Shown here in pieces: positions 23,941-38,078 of a stretch of DNA of 64,000 bases. The position numbers were made by a program, and so were the translations under genes. This DNA is from Apostichopus japonicus (Eukaryota; Echinodermata; Holothuroidea; Aspidochirotida; Stichopodidae). Positions within the stretch are counted from its first letter, which is position 1. The number at the start of each line of letters is the position of its first letter. The notes beneath the pieces are model-generated. The model ran no database searches. It saw only the letters and a program-made list of their open reading frames with translations, and was not told the DNA's origin. The stretch covers positions 9,278,001-9,342,000 of the forward strand of contig NC_092566.1 in NCBI RefSeq assembly GCF_037975245.1, written 5' to 3'.

Positions 23941-26825
23941 TCTTTATAAACTTGGCACCAGCTGGGACTGACTCCATCTTGGCGGAGGTCTCAGACATGT
24001 CCAAAGAGAGATCAATTCCATGATCTCCTGCTGGGTTCTCTGCCTCTAATGATGCGGAACAAAGAGGAAACTAAATTCATTTAAAACACACACACACATA
24101 CGCACGCGCATACACATCTGTAGATGATATAACCGTACTATCTATGAAACAAAATCTTTCATTGTAAATTTATTCTCCATTAACTTCTATTTTGTATTCA
24201 TTCGTCGTTTCTTAAACTTTAATTTAAAAAAAAAGTAAATAAATAAATAAATGAAAATGTGATGGGGTAGGATGGATGTGGGTGATAAGGGAGAGGAGAA
24301 GAGGAGATGAAAAGACAATTTGTTTTTGCATGAAAAGGAACGTTGAAAAAATCAAACCAAAAATAAAGGTTCTATAGAAAATAGTAGTTAATGTCACAAT
24401 TATATATTTCTATTGCTGTTACTTTTATTGTTTACGCTTTGGAAGCTTTTCAAAAACAAAAATATGATCAAAAGTATTAGAAAAGGAATAAAGATAACAC
24501 TGACAAATGTATAATTTTAAATATCATATATATTTTGATTTCAAAGGTTTATTACATAACTCCTGGCAAGTTTTCTCGCAATCAAATATTAAATAAAAAT
24601 AAGAGAAAAATAGAAATATACACAATTTAAGACAAAGAGGAGAATGAAAAGTTGTTGCAATAATGGCTTGTTGAAGTTCAACATACTTTGTATTAGTTAT
24701 TTTTTGCAGTTTGTTGACAAATATTGCATGTCTATTTCAATTTGAAAATTTACTATGTGAGAATGTTCACGGATTTTGTCATTTCTTTATTTGTATAAAG
24801 ATGTGACTTCCTACTCTATGTAATGTCAAATGAATCAATGTAATATAAATTGAATCAATCAATATTATGAAATTTATATTGTGTAATTCATTGTATGTAA
24901 AATACCTTTTCCTCAAATTGTTTTTCAAACCGCGAGAGCAAATTTAAATTTATAAGTAAATTTATAGATGGTCGGCGTTTGTTTTCTCTTAATTACAATG
25001 AAAATAAGTTAAACAAATTACTCTGCTTGGTAAAGTTAAAAGTTGTAAGGATGATTAATTCTTTTAAATAACCTCTTTGAAAACACTCCTTCCTAAAAGT
25101 TTTGAAAATTCCTGTTCTGTTTCACAAATAAGGTGTTTCATCTTATTCTTTATTAAAAGCTTAAGTGAAAAAAAAAATTACACCATTGAGACAAATGGCT
25201 TAAATGTGTTTTTTACGTTCCTTTTCTTGATTAAAGGACTTCGCGTTGAGTTTTAGACTGGTAAAGTTTTGTTAAAATATTTTATATTAAACTTATTTTT
25301 TAATTATTGGACGATTAACAATTTTGTGTAATGATTCCAGTTACACCACTGTTAAGTTTCCCCAAACACGAAAGTATCACGAGAAAAAAAATATATAAAG
25401 AAAAAGAAGCCCTCTGACGTGCCTTTTAAACCATGATATCTCTTACAAAGAGTTAATTTTGGTTATCTATGTAAACAAAAAAGAGTGACCAATAACTTGC
25501 ACATGAATAATATTTAAGCTACAGTTGTTGTTTGGTTGCTTGGTAACTCGCTTCACCTAATAAAAAATATTTAAAAAAAAACAGGTGACCATTGATAAAA
25601 AGTACTATCAATTGATAAAATAGATCAATTGATAAAAGAAAATCGACAAATTTATTGTCGAGTTTTCAAAACCTTTCTTCATTTGGCAGCAAACTAGTTG
25701 TCAAAATTTAGTTTACAGTAGCAAATCTCAAAAAGAAAAAAAGATTAATATGATGTAACTAAAGTTTATTTATAATTCATTACAAAAGTAAAAAAAAAAA
25801 AAAATAAACATTCCAATTTTATGTAAAGAAGATCATCAATTTTTCGTATTCATTTTTCTCTTCTTCTTGTTTTCTTTTTTTGATCGGAAAGGGAGGAGAA
25901 TGAGGGGGGGGGGTGGGGTTGGGGGTGACGAAGAGAGGCTCAAGGAGAGTCCTTCACCTATTCATGAATTCTAGGAAGAACCACAAAATTAACCCATTTG
26001 TACTGTTTATATTTCTCAAACCAGGTAAACATTTGAAGATAAAAACACTTCGAAAAGGTTCCATTGTTATGGGATTAGCATTTGTATAAAGTTACCTCAC
26101 ATAGTGATATATATTTAATAGATGCAAAAGAACAAAACACTATGCACTCACTTCTATATCCCAAACAGTAATTGTCCGTTTACACCCGATTTATATTTAA
26201 GGGATAATAGAGATCACACTCTGGTTTTCTTATTCTCTCCTAGTGAATTCTTACAAATTTTGTTTCTTATGGAGTGAAAACAACTTAATAGACGTGGGAG
26301 TCACGCTCCGAAGATGGTGAATGCCACTCTCTTAAAGTGTCCGATACATCCTGGAAACTATAGTGTTGAATAAATGTTTCAGTTAAACTACTTAAATGCA
26401 CAAAGTTAAAGAAATGACCGTTTAAACATTTGAGTTTCATCAATTAAAGTGACTGAACTATGTAGTCTAATATACATACCATAATATGTTAGTTCCTCGG
26501 ATGCAAAGCAGAACTCGAATGTATATGAGAAAACAAAGTACTTGTCTGGCCTCAAAGGACATGTTTCCGATGTGTTTTACAAATTTGTCATGGACAAATG
26601 GTATTAGATATCATACAATAGTGTTATGTCGTTTATTTCAAGTGAAAAGACCATGTTTCAGCGAAGTAATTAGAATTTAGGAAACAATGGATTAATATAC
26701 ACAGCAAGGCCTAGTGTACTGAGAACCCAATGTAATCGTCAATTAAACCTTAAATGAACATTCTAGAGATTCAGAAATAAACCAGTATACTGGCTCCTAT
26801 TGTTTGTAGTTTTCTTCTTAGGCTA
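23941..26825. other. Intergenic, no gene recognised
   Basis: AT-rich unique-looking sequence with (CA)n at 24088-24100, an AATTGATAAAA word repeated at 25590-25640, and a G-rich stretch at 25892-25930. Confidence 0.5.
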
Positions 26826-27735
26826 TAACATATCAATACTGATAACATATCAATACTGATAACATATCAATACTAATAACATATCAATACTAATAAAATA
26901 TCAATACTAATAACATATCAATACTAATAACATATCAATACTAATGACATATCAATGCTAATAACGTATTAATACTAATAACATATCAATAGTAATGACA
27001 TATCAATGATAATAGCATAGCAATACTAATAACATATCAATAGTAATGATATATCAATGCTAATAACATAGCAATACTAATGACATATCAATAATAATGA
27101 TATATCAATGCTAATAACATAGCAATACTAATAACATATCAATAGTGATGACATATCCATGCTAATAACATAGCAGTACTAATAACATATCAATACTAAT
27201 GATATATCAATGATAATAACATAGCAATACTAATAACATAACAATACTAATGACATATCAATGCTAATAACATAGCAATACTAATAACATATCAATAGTA
27301 TTGACATATCAATGCTAATAACATAGCAATACAAATAACATATCAATACTAATAACATATCAATACTAATAACATATCGATACTAATAACATATCAATAC
27401 TATTGACATATCAATGATAATAACATAGCAATACTAATAACATCGCAATAATAATGACATATCAATGCTGATGACATATCAATATTAATAACATAGCAAT
27501 ACTAATGACATAGCCATACTAAATGACGTATCATTACTAAAGACATATCAATGCTTATAACATATTAATAATAATAACACATTAATACTAATAACATATC
27601 AATACTAATAACATATCAATACTAATGATATATCAATACTAATGACATATCAATACTAATAACATATCAATACTAAAGACATATCAATGCTTATAACATA
27701 GCAATATAATAACATATCAATAATATCATAATAAT
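26826..27735. repeat. 17-bp minisatellite, ~50 copies
   Basis: Unit ATATCAATACTAATAAC repeated over about 0.9 kb, with variants (TAGTAATGAC, AATGCTAATA, CATAGCAATA) that alternate in short higher-order blocks of two or three units. Confidence 0.95.
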
Positions 27736-30700
27736 ATCATGATCGACTAGGATTATTCAATTAAGATCCCAAATAAACTTCCTACTTTTACATATTTTCA
27801 TCAAAATCTGGAACGTTGATTTTATTTATCGAGTATTGGGAAAGACTTTATCTGATTTCAAATTTGGTCGACCGGACACTTTTTAATATTTTGTATTAAT
27901 CACCTCCAGATATCCTCTTAATTATGTTATTTATATAAAACTTTATTTGATTTTTTTTCTTATAAACCATATATCAAACAATTCGAGAGACTATTATTGT
28001 CAATAAAATTTGTATAGAAAACAAATGTGCTTTCGTTTACTTCATATTATGTATCCCCCAAATGTTTGCTTGAAAAGAATTTTGAATTCAAAACGGAAGA
28101 AAATGTATTATATATTAAGCACTTAAAATATGAAGAAAGAATATTTATTTATATTTGTTGTACTTTACCCTATTATCCAAAGCATTTTGACTTAAGTAAT
28201 GTAAAGGCGGTGGCAAAATCGCACATGTTTCTTTCACTTTTCGTTTAACGTGAAACTTTCCAGATTAATTTTGAATCTGAAAAACAGCAGGGTATATTTT
28301 GCATCAATTTTATCATATCCGATACGGCTTACATAAAACGTAGGAAAAAACAGTGCAATGTTAATGCAACAAAAAATTACCATTAGAAAATGATTTATTT
28401 TTAATGTGGTGAAGTAGGTGGAAGGTGTGACCATTTCTTGACTGTCTCAATTTGATAGATTCACGAGATATTTCAGTATCTGTTTTAAATTTAAAAAATA
28501 TATATATATATAAGTATCGAAACTAATGGTATACAGAACCTATGTATAATACTGCGGTATATATGCAGGTAAAACCGACAATCATATACTAAATGATGTG
28601 TGATAAAGTAGGCACGGATAACCGTGTTGCTTACGAATACCCGCTTTGTAAATAGTTGTGGCTGCTATTTGAGTATGCTTAAACCATTTCTTTCATCCGT
28701 TATTAGTTCACGACCGACCCGATCAAGGCGGGCTAAGGACCTCCCACACTGAAGCAGCGTCAATGTAAGATAACAACAGCAAAACAAAACAAAACCCCAA
28801 AAAACAAGAAAAAAAAACTCTGTCGTATTGTTTTGCATAGAGCATCTTCACTGTTCAAAAAGGCGAACAAGCCTATTTTCACCTCTAAAATATTTCAGGA
28901 TTTGTAATTCCACCCAAAATACGTTGATCCCCAACCGTTTGAGACCGACTTCAGAGATTCCGAAAGACCACGACAATATCCCTTGGGGTTATGAAGGGAT
29001 TACAAATCGCATCCTTTCCTACAAAACACCGACTTAAAAGTACGTCCAACACCGGGGTCATTTTTAACTGTACCTGGTTGGAGGCGCAGAGCTTTTGGAT
29101 CCGCCCCGGGCATTAAATAGGCTTCCCTTGGTAATCTTTTCCAAGTCCGCTGATTGAGCACACGCACAAACGAGGTCCCATCGTTGACAGTTTGGGCCCT
29201 AAGAGATCAAAAACAAAATGTGATCAGATATCAGAAGATATCAGAAGGGTGTACTTTCATTGATAAACAGGGTCCATGACTCTTCGACTTAAAAGGTCCT
29301 CTGTACTTTTTTGGGGGTCTATGCTTACTGTACGTTGTTATTGTGGTCTATATTTATTTTGTGTAAAAGAATGTGTTTGTATGCATGTCTGTTCTGTGTG
29401 TGTTCTGTGTGTGTGTGTTGTTGTTTTGGTTGTTGGTTTGGCTATTTATCAGCATTGCTGTACGATTGTACAACCCTTCGTCACCACTATAATACCTGAA
29501 ATACATTCGTAAACGTGTTTCTTGCATATATTATATAAAACAAAAGATTAACATATTAGTTAAATATTCATATTAGAAAGATACGGTTATATAAAGAAAG
29601 ATTCAATAGCAATATATGTTGGTATGTAATGTTTAATGTCATGTTAATAGTAATGCACACTGTAGAATTAATCAGATATACATAACTTTTAATACATAAG
29701 AATGTACAATATATAATGTAAACGCAAATTGTCAAATACAAGGAGGTCCTTATACATTTTGGCGTAGAAAATTTGCTCATGCTTTGTGTTGTTGTAAGGA
29801 AGGCCTGGCGAGTGAGGGCGCGGGGAGGGGTGGAGGGGGGGGGGTCAGGCCCTGGTTCAATGAGGGTCCCGGGAAGTATGGGATTACTGAAGACTTCAAA
29901 GATGAGGGCACAGGGCTAAATCTGATTATCCATAACTCTGGGTGTAAGGTTAGTTCAATAGGTAAAATAGACGCCATTCTCTGTTGCAGCAAATTCCATT
30001 AAGTTGCAATTACTGACATTTGCTACTGCGGAAAAATATACTGGATAACAAAACATGGAAAGTATATTATTGCCAAATTTACGATTTAATATATGTTTTA
30101 ACAATTAGTTTTGGAGTATAAAGTTAACAGCATAGGGATAAACACAATTATAAAATGAATAATATATATTCATGTATTACTTTAGACATTACATAATATT
30201 TTAGAAGAAAACAAACAAACAACAACACAAAAGTGACACAAAGAAGTAATTGGTTGTTTATTAATGCTAAATTAGTAACAACAAACGTCACTTCTAAATT
30301 AAGAGAAAGCAAATCCATAGTAAGGATAAACAATAGTGTCTGATACATACTTATGGCATCAGCTTTGATAATTTGTTTATATATGAATAGCGTCGATATT
30401 TGTTAAAGTTGTCAGCTCTAAAGTTACAAATCCCTTCTGGAAAGAAATATTTGGGTTAATATATTCTCATTTACACGATGTGCTAATTGAGTCTTTCAAT
30501 GATGCAGAGATGGTGTTAAGTCTTCCTACAGTATATAGAACAAGAGCTTAATTCGGGTTGGGATATAAGCCAGTTTGTTACAGTCGTTTGATTGATAAAG
30601 AAGTTAATTTTGTTTTCATGACCTCGTGTCTAATAAATGGTGACTTCTTCACATTCAGGGAATTTGTTAATGATTTTCAGTTTCCTTCACACTTTGTTTT

Positions 30701-32650
30701 TTATTTTTTATAATATTATGGCATTATAAAGTCCATAAAGTCTTAGTGGCCAAAATTTACTTCGGAATATACATGAATGTATATAGGCGGACCAGTTCAT
30801 TTTTATCTAAACGTTGTTAATGAGCGATTATTTTAGCAGCAAATCAATGTACAAAAAAATTGATAGAGAACATTTGAAACACTCAAACAATTCCTATCAA
30901 AGGTGCTTGCTAAAGTATATTAATTTCAAGCGAGGAAAATTGTATTTATATTGCTTTATAAGTTTTAAGCGTACCATGGATGTAAAACTTCTTTGATTCG
31001 GATATCGGCTTCTTCATAGGATAATTCCCATAAATTCCTACTTGCACAATATAAATGTAGTAAATTAAAAAAAAGTATGCAACTTTTGTCTCCTTCATGT
31101 GCAAAACCATTCAACATTTATGTTTTGATTTCTACTGTGCTCAAAAGTATATTTGGCGTTTCCTACAAAATATCTTTAACAGAACTGATGTAAACATTAA
31201 TCTTTCAAATGCCAAAATTGCTTTATTTGGTGGGACTTCGCTCGAGTCTTGAATTTAATTCTTATGTTAGTAAAGAATGATATGATATGATTTTTTTTGG
31301 GGGGGGGAGGGGGGTTATTTTAGACGGTGGGAGTATGTATTTATTATAGAAAACATGGATTATGATGTCTTGGTGAGGTATTGGCTGCCCTGGCTATAGC
31401 TCTTAACTAATAATTTTACTTAATTGAAAGTCCCCTTTTTAATATTGAATGAGTGAGAAATGACTCTGAAACTATTAACTTATTATCACTTGGTATTGAG
31501 CTTTACGAACTGTCGAGAGAAAGAGAGATAAAAAAGAGATAGTTTTATGGTTTCCCCTAGTTAATTTGAGACTTATCTAATCACTTGCATCGTTTGGGAT
31601 ATTAAAATTGTTTTTAAGAAAAGGAAAGCAACATCAACGATAAAGGCTTATTCTTCCCACCCTCTGTTAATTTTCCCATATATACTCTATCCCTTTCTTT
31701 TCACCCTGTACTCTTCCACCCCCCCCCCCCCACCCCTCCACCCCCCTAACTCCATAATACCTGCATCAACATGGTTGTTGTAGTTATAACCACCAGTATA
31801 CTGACAGTTTAAACGGTGTAGCCTTTCTAAGACATCTATTTTGATTGTTTAAAATTTAGTTTCTCCACTTGTTGTTAATAATAACATTTCACGAGGTGTT
31901 AACTACTTTTCCAAACGTTTGTACTTTTGCAGTAAAACGGTGTGTGTACATATGTACACATAAACATTTTTACAGCAGTAACCACGTTGACAAGATGTAG
32001 ACAGCCCCGAGCCAACTTAAATAAGTGGGAGTGACAAGTCGTAACTTCAGGGCACGAATAGGTAAGAATAAAATTAAACAGATGACTCCCTATGTCTGTT
32101 GCTGTCTTGTTTTTGTCGGTTTAAAGGTGCAATAACATATTTAAAAACACAACGGATAAACTGTCTTGATTGTGCCGCGGTATTTCCAACCGATTCTCAT
32201 GGTTTTATCAGTTAGAATTGGTAAAGGTGTGTAGCCGTTAAATCAGTTAAAACTGATGTGTGTCATAATTTCTTAACATGTGTTACATTTATGTCCAGTT
32301 GCTACTCATGGTTTCGTCAACAATTTTGTCCACATTTTAACAGAAATTGCATGACACTTTTACTACAAAACGCTTAAAATCTGCAATTTGAACCATTTTT
32401 ACAAGGTATACTTACTAGTCAAAGATAGAGTCAGCTGTTTAGACTCCTAACCAGTCATTAGTTGAAACAGACTTTGAGTAATCAATTCGTCTGTTAGTAA
32501 TGTTTTTCATAGTAGCATCTGCTGACAGGTCTAACATGTGTTACGGTGTGATATAACACACTTCAGTTTATAAACTGATGAACGGTTGTCTCTTATTCAC
32601 AGTACAAACTGATCAAGCCATGTACATTGGGAGGAATTTCATATAAAGAT
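27736..32650. other. Intergenic, no confident gene
   Basis: AT-rich. It holds a more GC-rich patch at 28880-29200 with a possible coding relic (separate entry), G-rich 29810-29850, poly-C 31716-31745, and (GT)n near 29396-29420. A run of TTTTAAC/GTTAAAA and TGATGTG-type words at 32190-32600 has no recognised function. Confidence 0.45.
29000..29198 (-). pseudogene. Unidentified possible coding relic or exon
   Basis: On the minus strand, 66 open codons read from AQTVNDGTSFVRVLNQRTWK to CRKGCDL and a stop, in a patch of higher GC than its surroundings. The start is preceded by a pyrimidine-rich acceptor-like TTTTTGATCTCTTAG, and CAG GTACAG at 29074/29073 would serve as a donor. Family not recognised; it may belong to a transposable element. 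Confidence 0.25.
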
Positions 32651-33241
32651 TATAACTTTTGATTTTGAATAGAAAGTACAGACTGAGACAGAGGGGCGAA
32701 AGAGCGCTCAATCTTGGTGGGTCACAAATAACGAGGGAAAGTTTTATTAGAGTAAATAGTGTTCATAGCCATAACACAAGAGGTAGTACTTTTAATTTTC
32801 AACTTCCCAAAATTAAAACGCACAGAGCTGGGTCTTTTTATTACAATGCAATTAAAAACTGGAACAGGCTGCCTGAAAACATAAAATCCATCCTGCTGAA
32901 ATGCAATTTTAAAAAAGTTGCCAAAGCCTACCTTTTAAATCATATGAATGTCTAGCTTGTAAATATCTTTCTTGCTTTTTATTTTTTTTACAGTGTTTGT
33001 ATGCATGTTTTAGATGTTTTAATAGTAAATTTCTTATCTTATGTATTTTTAAGGTTATAAGGACCCCTTTGAAAATAAGCTTTTAGCTTAAAGGGTTATC
33101 CTTGGACCTTGGCATGTTCTTTTCTTTTTGATGCATTTAGGTATATTTCCATCTTGTATTTTAAATGTTTATCTATATGTGCATTTTTTTGTATGTAGAT
33201 GAAGAATGATAATTTGCTGAATGAAATCAAATCAAATCAGA
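32650..33241 (+). mobile_element. Non-LTR retrotransposon 3' end with intact C-terminal frame
   Basis: The open frame 32659-32955 contains HSHNTRGSTFNFQLPKIKT, then SFYYNAIKNWNRLPENIKS and FKKVAKAYLL. The HS.NTR......LP......FYY...NWN.LP..I pattern marks the C-terminus of CR1/Daphne/Jockey-like LINEs. A 3' UTR follows, ending in a short AAATC tandem (AAATCAAATCAAATCAG), a microsatellite-type LINE tail. 5' truncated. Confidence 0.85.
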
Positions 33242-36200
33242 CAGTGAGACTTGTGACTCTGGTTTGACGGGACAAATCACAAAGTTACCTTAAAAAAAAT
33301 CTCGACGAAATGGATCCTTCTGTGTATTTTGTGCCGCGAATTCCAGGATATATAATATTTTGTTTGTGTTTGTTTTCAACAATAGGGCACTTTATAATGA
33401 CATTTCTTCTTAATGTTTCAACAAAATGGTAATTGTTTTTATAACTACGTTTTTTGTTAATGTTTCAACAATAGGGCACTTTGTAAACAATAAAATGGTA
33501 CTTTTTGAACTACAAACATGATGAAAAAATATCAAAACGAGTAACAATTTATTTATGAAAGTGTGCACTATGAAGGGGGGATTTAAAAACATCAAATCCT
33601 ATACATTCGAATGAAATATTGTATGCAAATTTCTCCGACGTCATAACTACACTAAATGTTGCTATGTGCAAGAAGTGATGATCAAATGAAGAAATGAAAA
33701 CGAATATACCTCCATGAAATATAAATAAATATGAAATTGAGAGATAACGTTTATATATATACCAACTCATATATACTTTAGTTTAAAAAAAGGGAATGTT
33801 CTTCAGTCACATATCATTCCTTATCTTATATAAATTACATTTAATGACACCCAGGCATAATCCAGAGGAAACATTTTCTCAATTTCTATATATTTTCACA
33901 TTAAAGATATAAAATTATAAACAACATTGGAAAACATGAACGTTGCGGAAACACAAAACTATATATTTTTTTTTCTATTGAATTATTACACCGTACGGAC
34001 ATATAAACGAAATTTGCTAGAACTGTTTTTTAGTACAACCCCCAAAATGTTTGGAATTATAATGCCATTTTTCATTTTCTGTAAGCTCTTCGAAAAATTT
34101 CCGTCTTTGGAACAATAGCGTGAAGTTTTCATTTCTTGTTTTCCAAAGTAGTATTTGTGCCTCTTTTCAAGATTTATAAATCTAAAAATCAACCCTGAAA
34201 TATGTTACCTCGGCAACCTGTTTAAATCGAGACTCGATTTCCGAGTAACTATAGCTCCCCATCTGTCGTTAATATTATACAGTGATCGTTGGTTATATGG
34301 GATATCAGATGAAAATGGCTATTAGAACAAAATATGTATATTGTTATATGAAACGTCAGAAAGGATCACAAGGAAATGCATCTCAATTTAGAGAATTTTA
34401 GAGAATTTACATGGTATTCTGATATTTCTTCATTTTTCTGTGAAAGATATCAAGTTTTGCTAAATCTTTACAAGTGATAGCTGTTATTTTTAAGAAAAAC
34501 GAAAATAATATTGGTTATTTCAAAGTAGTTAGATTTATAGGATTAAGGTTACTTGTTGAATGCCATGTATGTTATCTCGACAAAACTTTCCTTTCCTTGG
34601 CCATAGTTTTTTGGGGAAAACTATATTTTGACTATAAAATTGTACGTTTGGGTCATTATCGTTTAAAGTGAAGTAATTAAGAAAGTAGAAAATGAGGAAA
34701 ATATATCCATAAATTCATTGAATTTGGACAAATTCGTTAAAATACAAATGTGTTGTGAAAAATCAAAGTTAGCATAGTTTTCATAAAAAATAAAGCTATA
34801 TTTAAGGGTTATTACTCTGCTTAAGTATTTAGAGAAATACGTAAGCGGGATGTGCGAGTATCATAATATGTTCATAAATTTTAATAAGTCAAGAAATTCG
34901 TTAATTTTAATTAGCAATTGTCACTGTTTATCTGTATAATCCACGCAATGACAAAATCTTGTTACACTACCATTTGCTTTGACGAACCAGTTTACCTAAC
35001 TAATTCAAAAATCTTATTATGTATATCTTAGGTGGTAAACACGGAATATTTATAATCAAAATTGGTACCCAATCAGCAATGTGAGAGATATATATGCATA
35101 TATTTTTTCTTCTTCAAAATAACCAAAGCACGAAAACGTGTTAACAATTGGGCGTGATAACTGTGGTTTAACAGAATACCTAAAGGAATGCGCTAATCGG
35201 CGTTCCTTGGAACAGTTACGTAATCACATCGGCTTTAAACCAACATCCATCAAAGGGAACAATAGGTTCCCTACTAAGGACGTTTACAAAAGCCGTTCAA
35301 TTCGGGTGGTGACTTGGTCTCAATAGAAAATTACGGGTAACTTTGCCTTGGTAAAAGGAAGGGGTGTATTTAAAAGCAGGCCAAAAAAAAAAAAAAATTA
35401 CAACAAAAGGGGGACTGCCATCTAATCAAACTATGACATTTGGACACAAAGGGGGTTGCTTAATAGCTTTACTGGGCATGGTCCTTCATTTAGGAGTACC
35501 CATATAAAGCCCTCTATGATATGTGCATTGTTGAATCACTTATATACATTAGCCAACCACTGCATGGGCAGTAAATAACTAGCAGCTTTTGGAAATTCCG
35601 TTAATTTTTTTTTCTTGGAAACAGCACAGAAATGTCGACACCCTTACAGATATATAGTTTAAACATTTAGTTTTATATTCATGTTTCTCCTTTTTCGTTT
35701 TAATGATTATTAGTTGAGCATCAATTCCATTTTTTTTTCAATTAAATGAAAATGTTGATAGTTTAGTATTTGTTACGTTATATAAAACAACAGAACTCAA
35801 TAATACATTTTAAGCAAATTTAACGTCAAAGGGATTTTTAGTAAAAAGTTTGTGAAAACATACACCAGATAGGCCTACACTGTATATAGCTTGGTTTTGA
35901 AGGGGGGGGGGGGGGGGATATCAATGTCTTTAATCACTTTGTAAAGATTATTTCATTACTTTATTTCTTATTTTATTCTCTTATTGGCTAATGTGGGGGA
36001 AAACTATTTTGCTTCCTCTAAATTTATGACATCTTTACAGAAAATACTTTAATTTAAATGCCACAAAAATTCTGTAACAACGATTGACATTATTTCAAGA
36101 GAAATTTGTCTTACAGTAGATGTCAACCTCTTAAAGATTTATTATCTAGATCTATTAACTGTGTAAAACTATTCAGTTAAAAGAATCTCCGCTGTAAACT

Positions 36201-37087
36201 GTTTTATTTTATTACACTTTCGACAGCATTATAGTTTTATATTTTTCTCCTTAATTTAGCAAAGGACAACAAAAGGAAACTGCTGTTAAACAATATTTCC
36301 ACCATTCTTTAACGAATAGGCCTACAGCATTTTCTAAACCTCGCCCCTGCCCCCCCCCTTCCCCTTCAAAGACAATTATTTGGAAGGTTTATATCCACAC
36401 AGCTAGTGAAAACCTCTACCACAATAACTTTTTACAACAACGAAAATTCAAATCTTTAAAAGTTTAAATCTTTGCAATAAAAAAAAGATACTGGCAAATG
36501 ATTGCCAAAAAATGGACGGTACATATTGACAATTGAACTCTGCCACCGCAAAACGGCAACAAATATATGATTAAATTGTTTTGAACCAACAACTCGCATA
36601 TAGCATTTTGCTCTCACATGGACAGTGATTTGTGTTAGATGACGCTTTTGGATGCCTGGGAAAAATTTAGAAGTTTATGACCTCTTAAGTGCGCTTTCTG
36701 GAATTAGAAAGCTGGTATAAGATCAGCATGCCAACATTTTTGAATAACTTAAAGAGTTTTTAAATATAAGTAATCTCAATTGTTTAAGACCAAATATAGA
36801 TAAAGGGTTTGATGGAGTTTCTTCTCAGATGGCTCTTTGTCGATTTCTGTCAAGATGTAATTACGTATATATACAAGCGTTTTGCAATACTAGTATAGAT
36901 AAGCAGTCCGTTAACAATTTCTTTCTTTCGTTAATTTTCTATATAACAATAAGTTACCAGTTTGCTCATTTTGACCGTTTAAGATGTAACTAAAATTAAA
37001 ATAATCTGGCTATATACAGAACATTGGAAGGATAAAGGTATGTTTTATTTCTTATCTTTACTATGTTCTTCTTGAAGATCAACACTC
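33242..37087. other. Intergenic, no gene recognised
   Basis: AT-rich. A nested small inverted repeat AAATCGAG-A-CTCGATTT lies near 34225-34241, and a poly-G run at 35901-35917. A 62-codon frame ending near 35326 has no recognised domain. Confidence 0.5.
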
Positions 37088-37410
37088 AGCAAAGAGTCTC
37101 CGTACTTTCATATAGAATATATGTATAGGCTATGTATAGACTAATTAGCAAAGTCTCCATACTTCATATATAATATGTGTATAGGCTATGTATAGGCTAA
37201 TTAGCAAAGTCTCCATACTTTGATGTAGAATATGAGTTTATAGGCTACGTATAGGCTAATTTGTCTCCGTACTTTCATATAGAATATGAGTTTAGGATAG
37301 GCTATGTATAGGCTAATTAGCAAAAGTCTCCATAATTTCATATAGAATGTTTGCAAAGTCTCCGTACTTTAATATAGAATATGTGTATAGGCTATGTTTA
37401 GGCTAGTTTG
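37088..37410. repeat. ~57-bp tandem repeat, about 5-6 copies
   Basis: Unit built of GCAAAGTCTCCGTACTTTC, ATATAGAATATGTGTATAGG and CTATGTATAGGCTAATTA; the fifth copy is truncated. Confidence 0.9.
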
Positions 37411-37888
37411 CGTTAACAAATAGGAAAGAAAGTTATTATTGTTTTATTGCGCACCTACAACCTTTAACTGGACCATGTGTACAGTTTATATCCCCTTTCC
37501 AACGGACTCGTGATTCTCACGTGACGTAACATCGTCATAATCATACGGTTCCAGTTTCGATATTAGGAGAGAGTGGATCAAATTGTTTGGCTTTTGTGCC
37601 CAGGTTTTTATCTCGGGTGACATTTCTTAAAAAATGTGTAAATTCTTGGTTTTAACTGTTGACCTTCATTACAAGTATAATTGCTGAATAGAGGAATGAA
37701 ATAATAAATTCCGTATAATTTATAGAAACTAGTAGCTTGAATGAATCGGTTTTTGGAAGAGAAATGCAATCAATCTGGAAGGTAGTTATTTTACGACCCC
37801 AAGCACCCACATGAGTATATATGATAGAAGCCGAATGGCTTATACTTCACGTCGAATGGCTATCCAGTTTACAGCTTTAGCTCATAAA
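37411..37888. other. Intergenic, nothing recognised
   Basis: AT-rich sequence without repeats or coding signal that could be recognised. Confidence 0.5.
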
Positions 37889-38078
37889 GATTTTTTTTCT
37901 TTCTTACAATTTCGTTGTCCTTTTCCGTTTTGTGAAATCCGTGGATTTCTCTTGCATGTGTGAAAACCCCACCTTAATTTAGCCTGCCAGGAATCGAAAC
38001 CACGAAATCTCAGATGATATAAGGGTCATTACTTCTTATTCCACAGCCTTTATCCACTCGACCGTAGCACTTGTACTA
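37889..38078 (-). mobile_element. tRNA-derived SINE-like element (Leu/Ser-type head)
   Basis: On the minus strand an A-box-like GGTCGAGTGGATAAAGGC is followed about 50-60 bases later by a B-box-like GTTTCGATTCC and TGGCAGGC, the layout of a class II tRNA (Leu or Ser) with a long variable arm. About 110 bp of unrelated body follows, ending in an A-rich tail (AAGAAAGAAAAAAAA). Acceptor-stem pairing is poor, so this is not called a functional tRNA. Confidence 0.5.

Noticed and set aside
35138-35326. 62-codon frame with mixed composition
   Set aside because: No family recognised, no splice context clearly supported.
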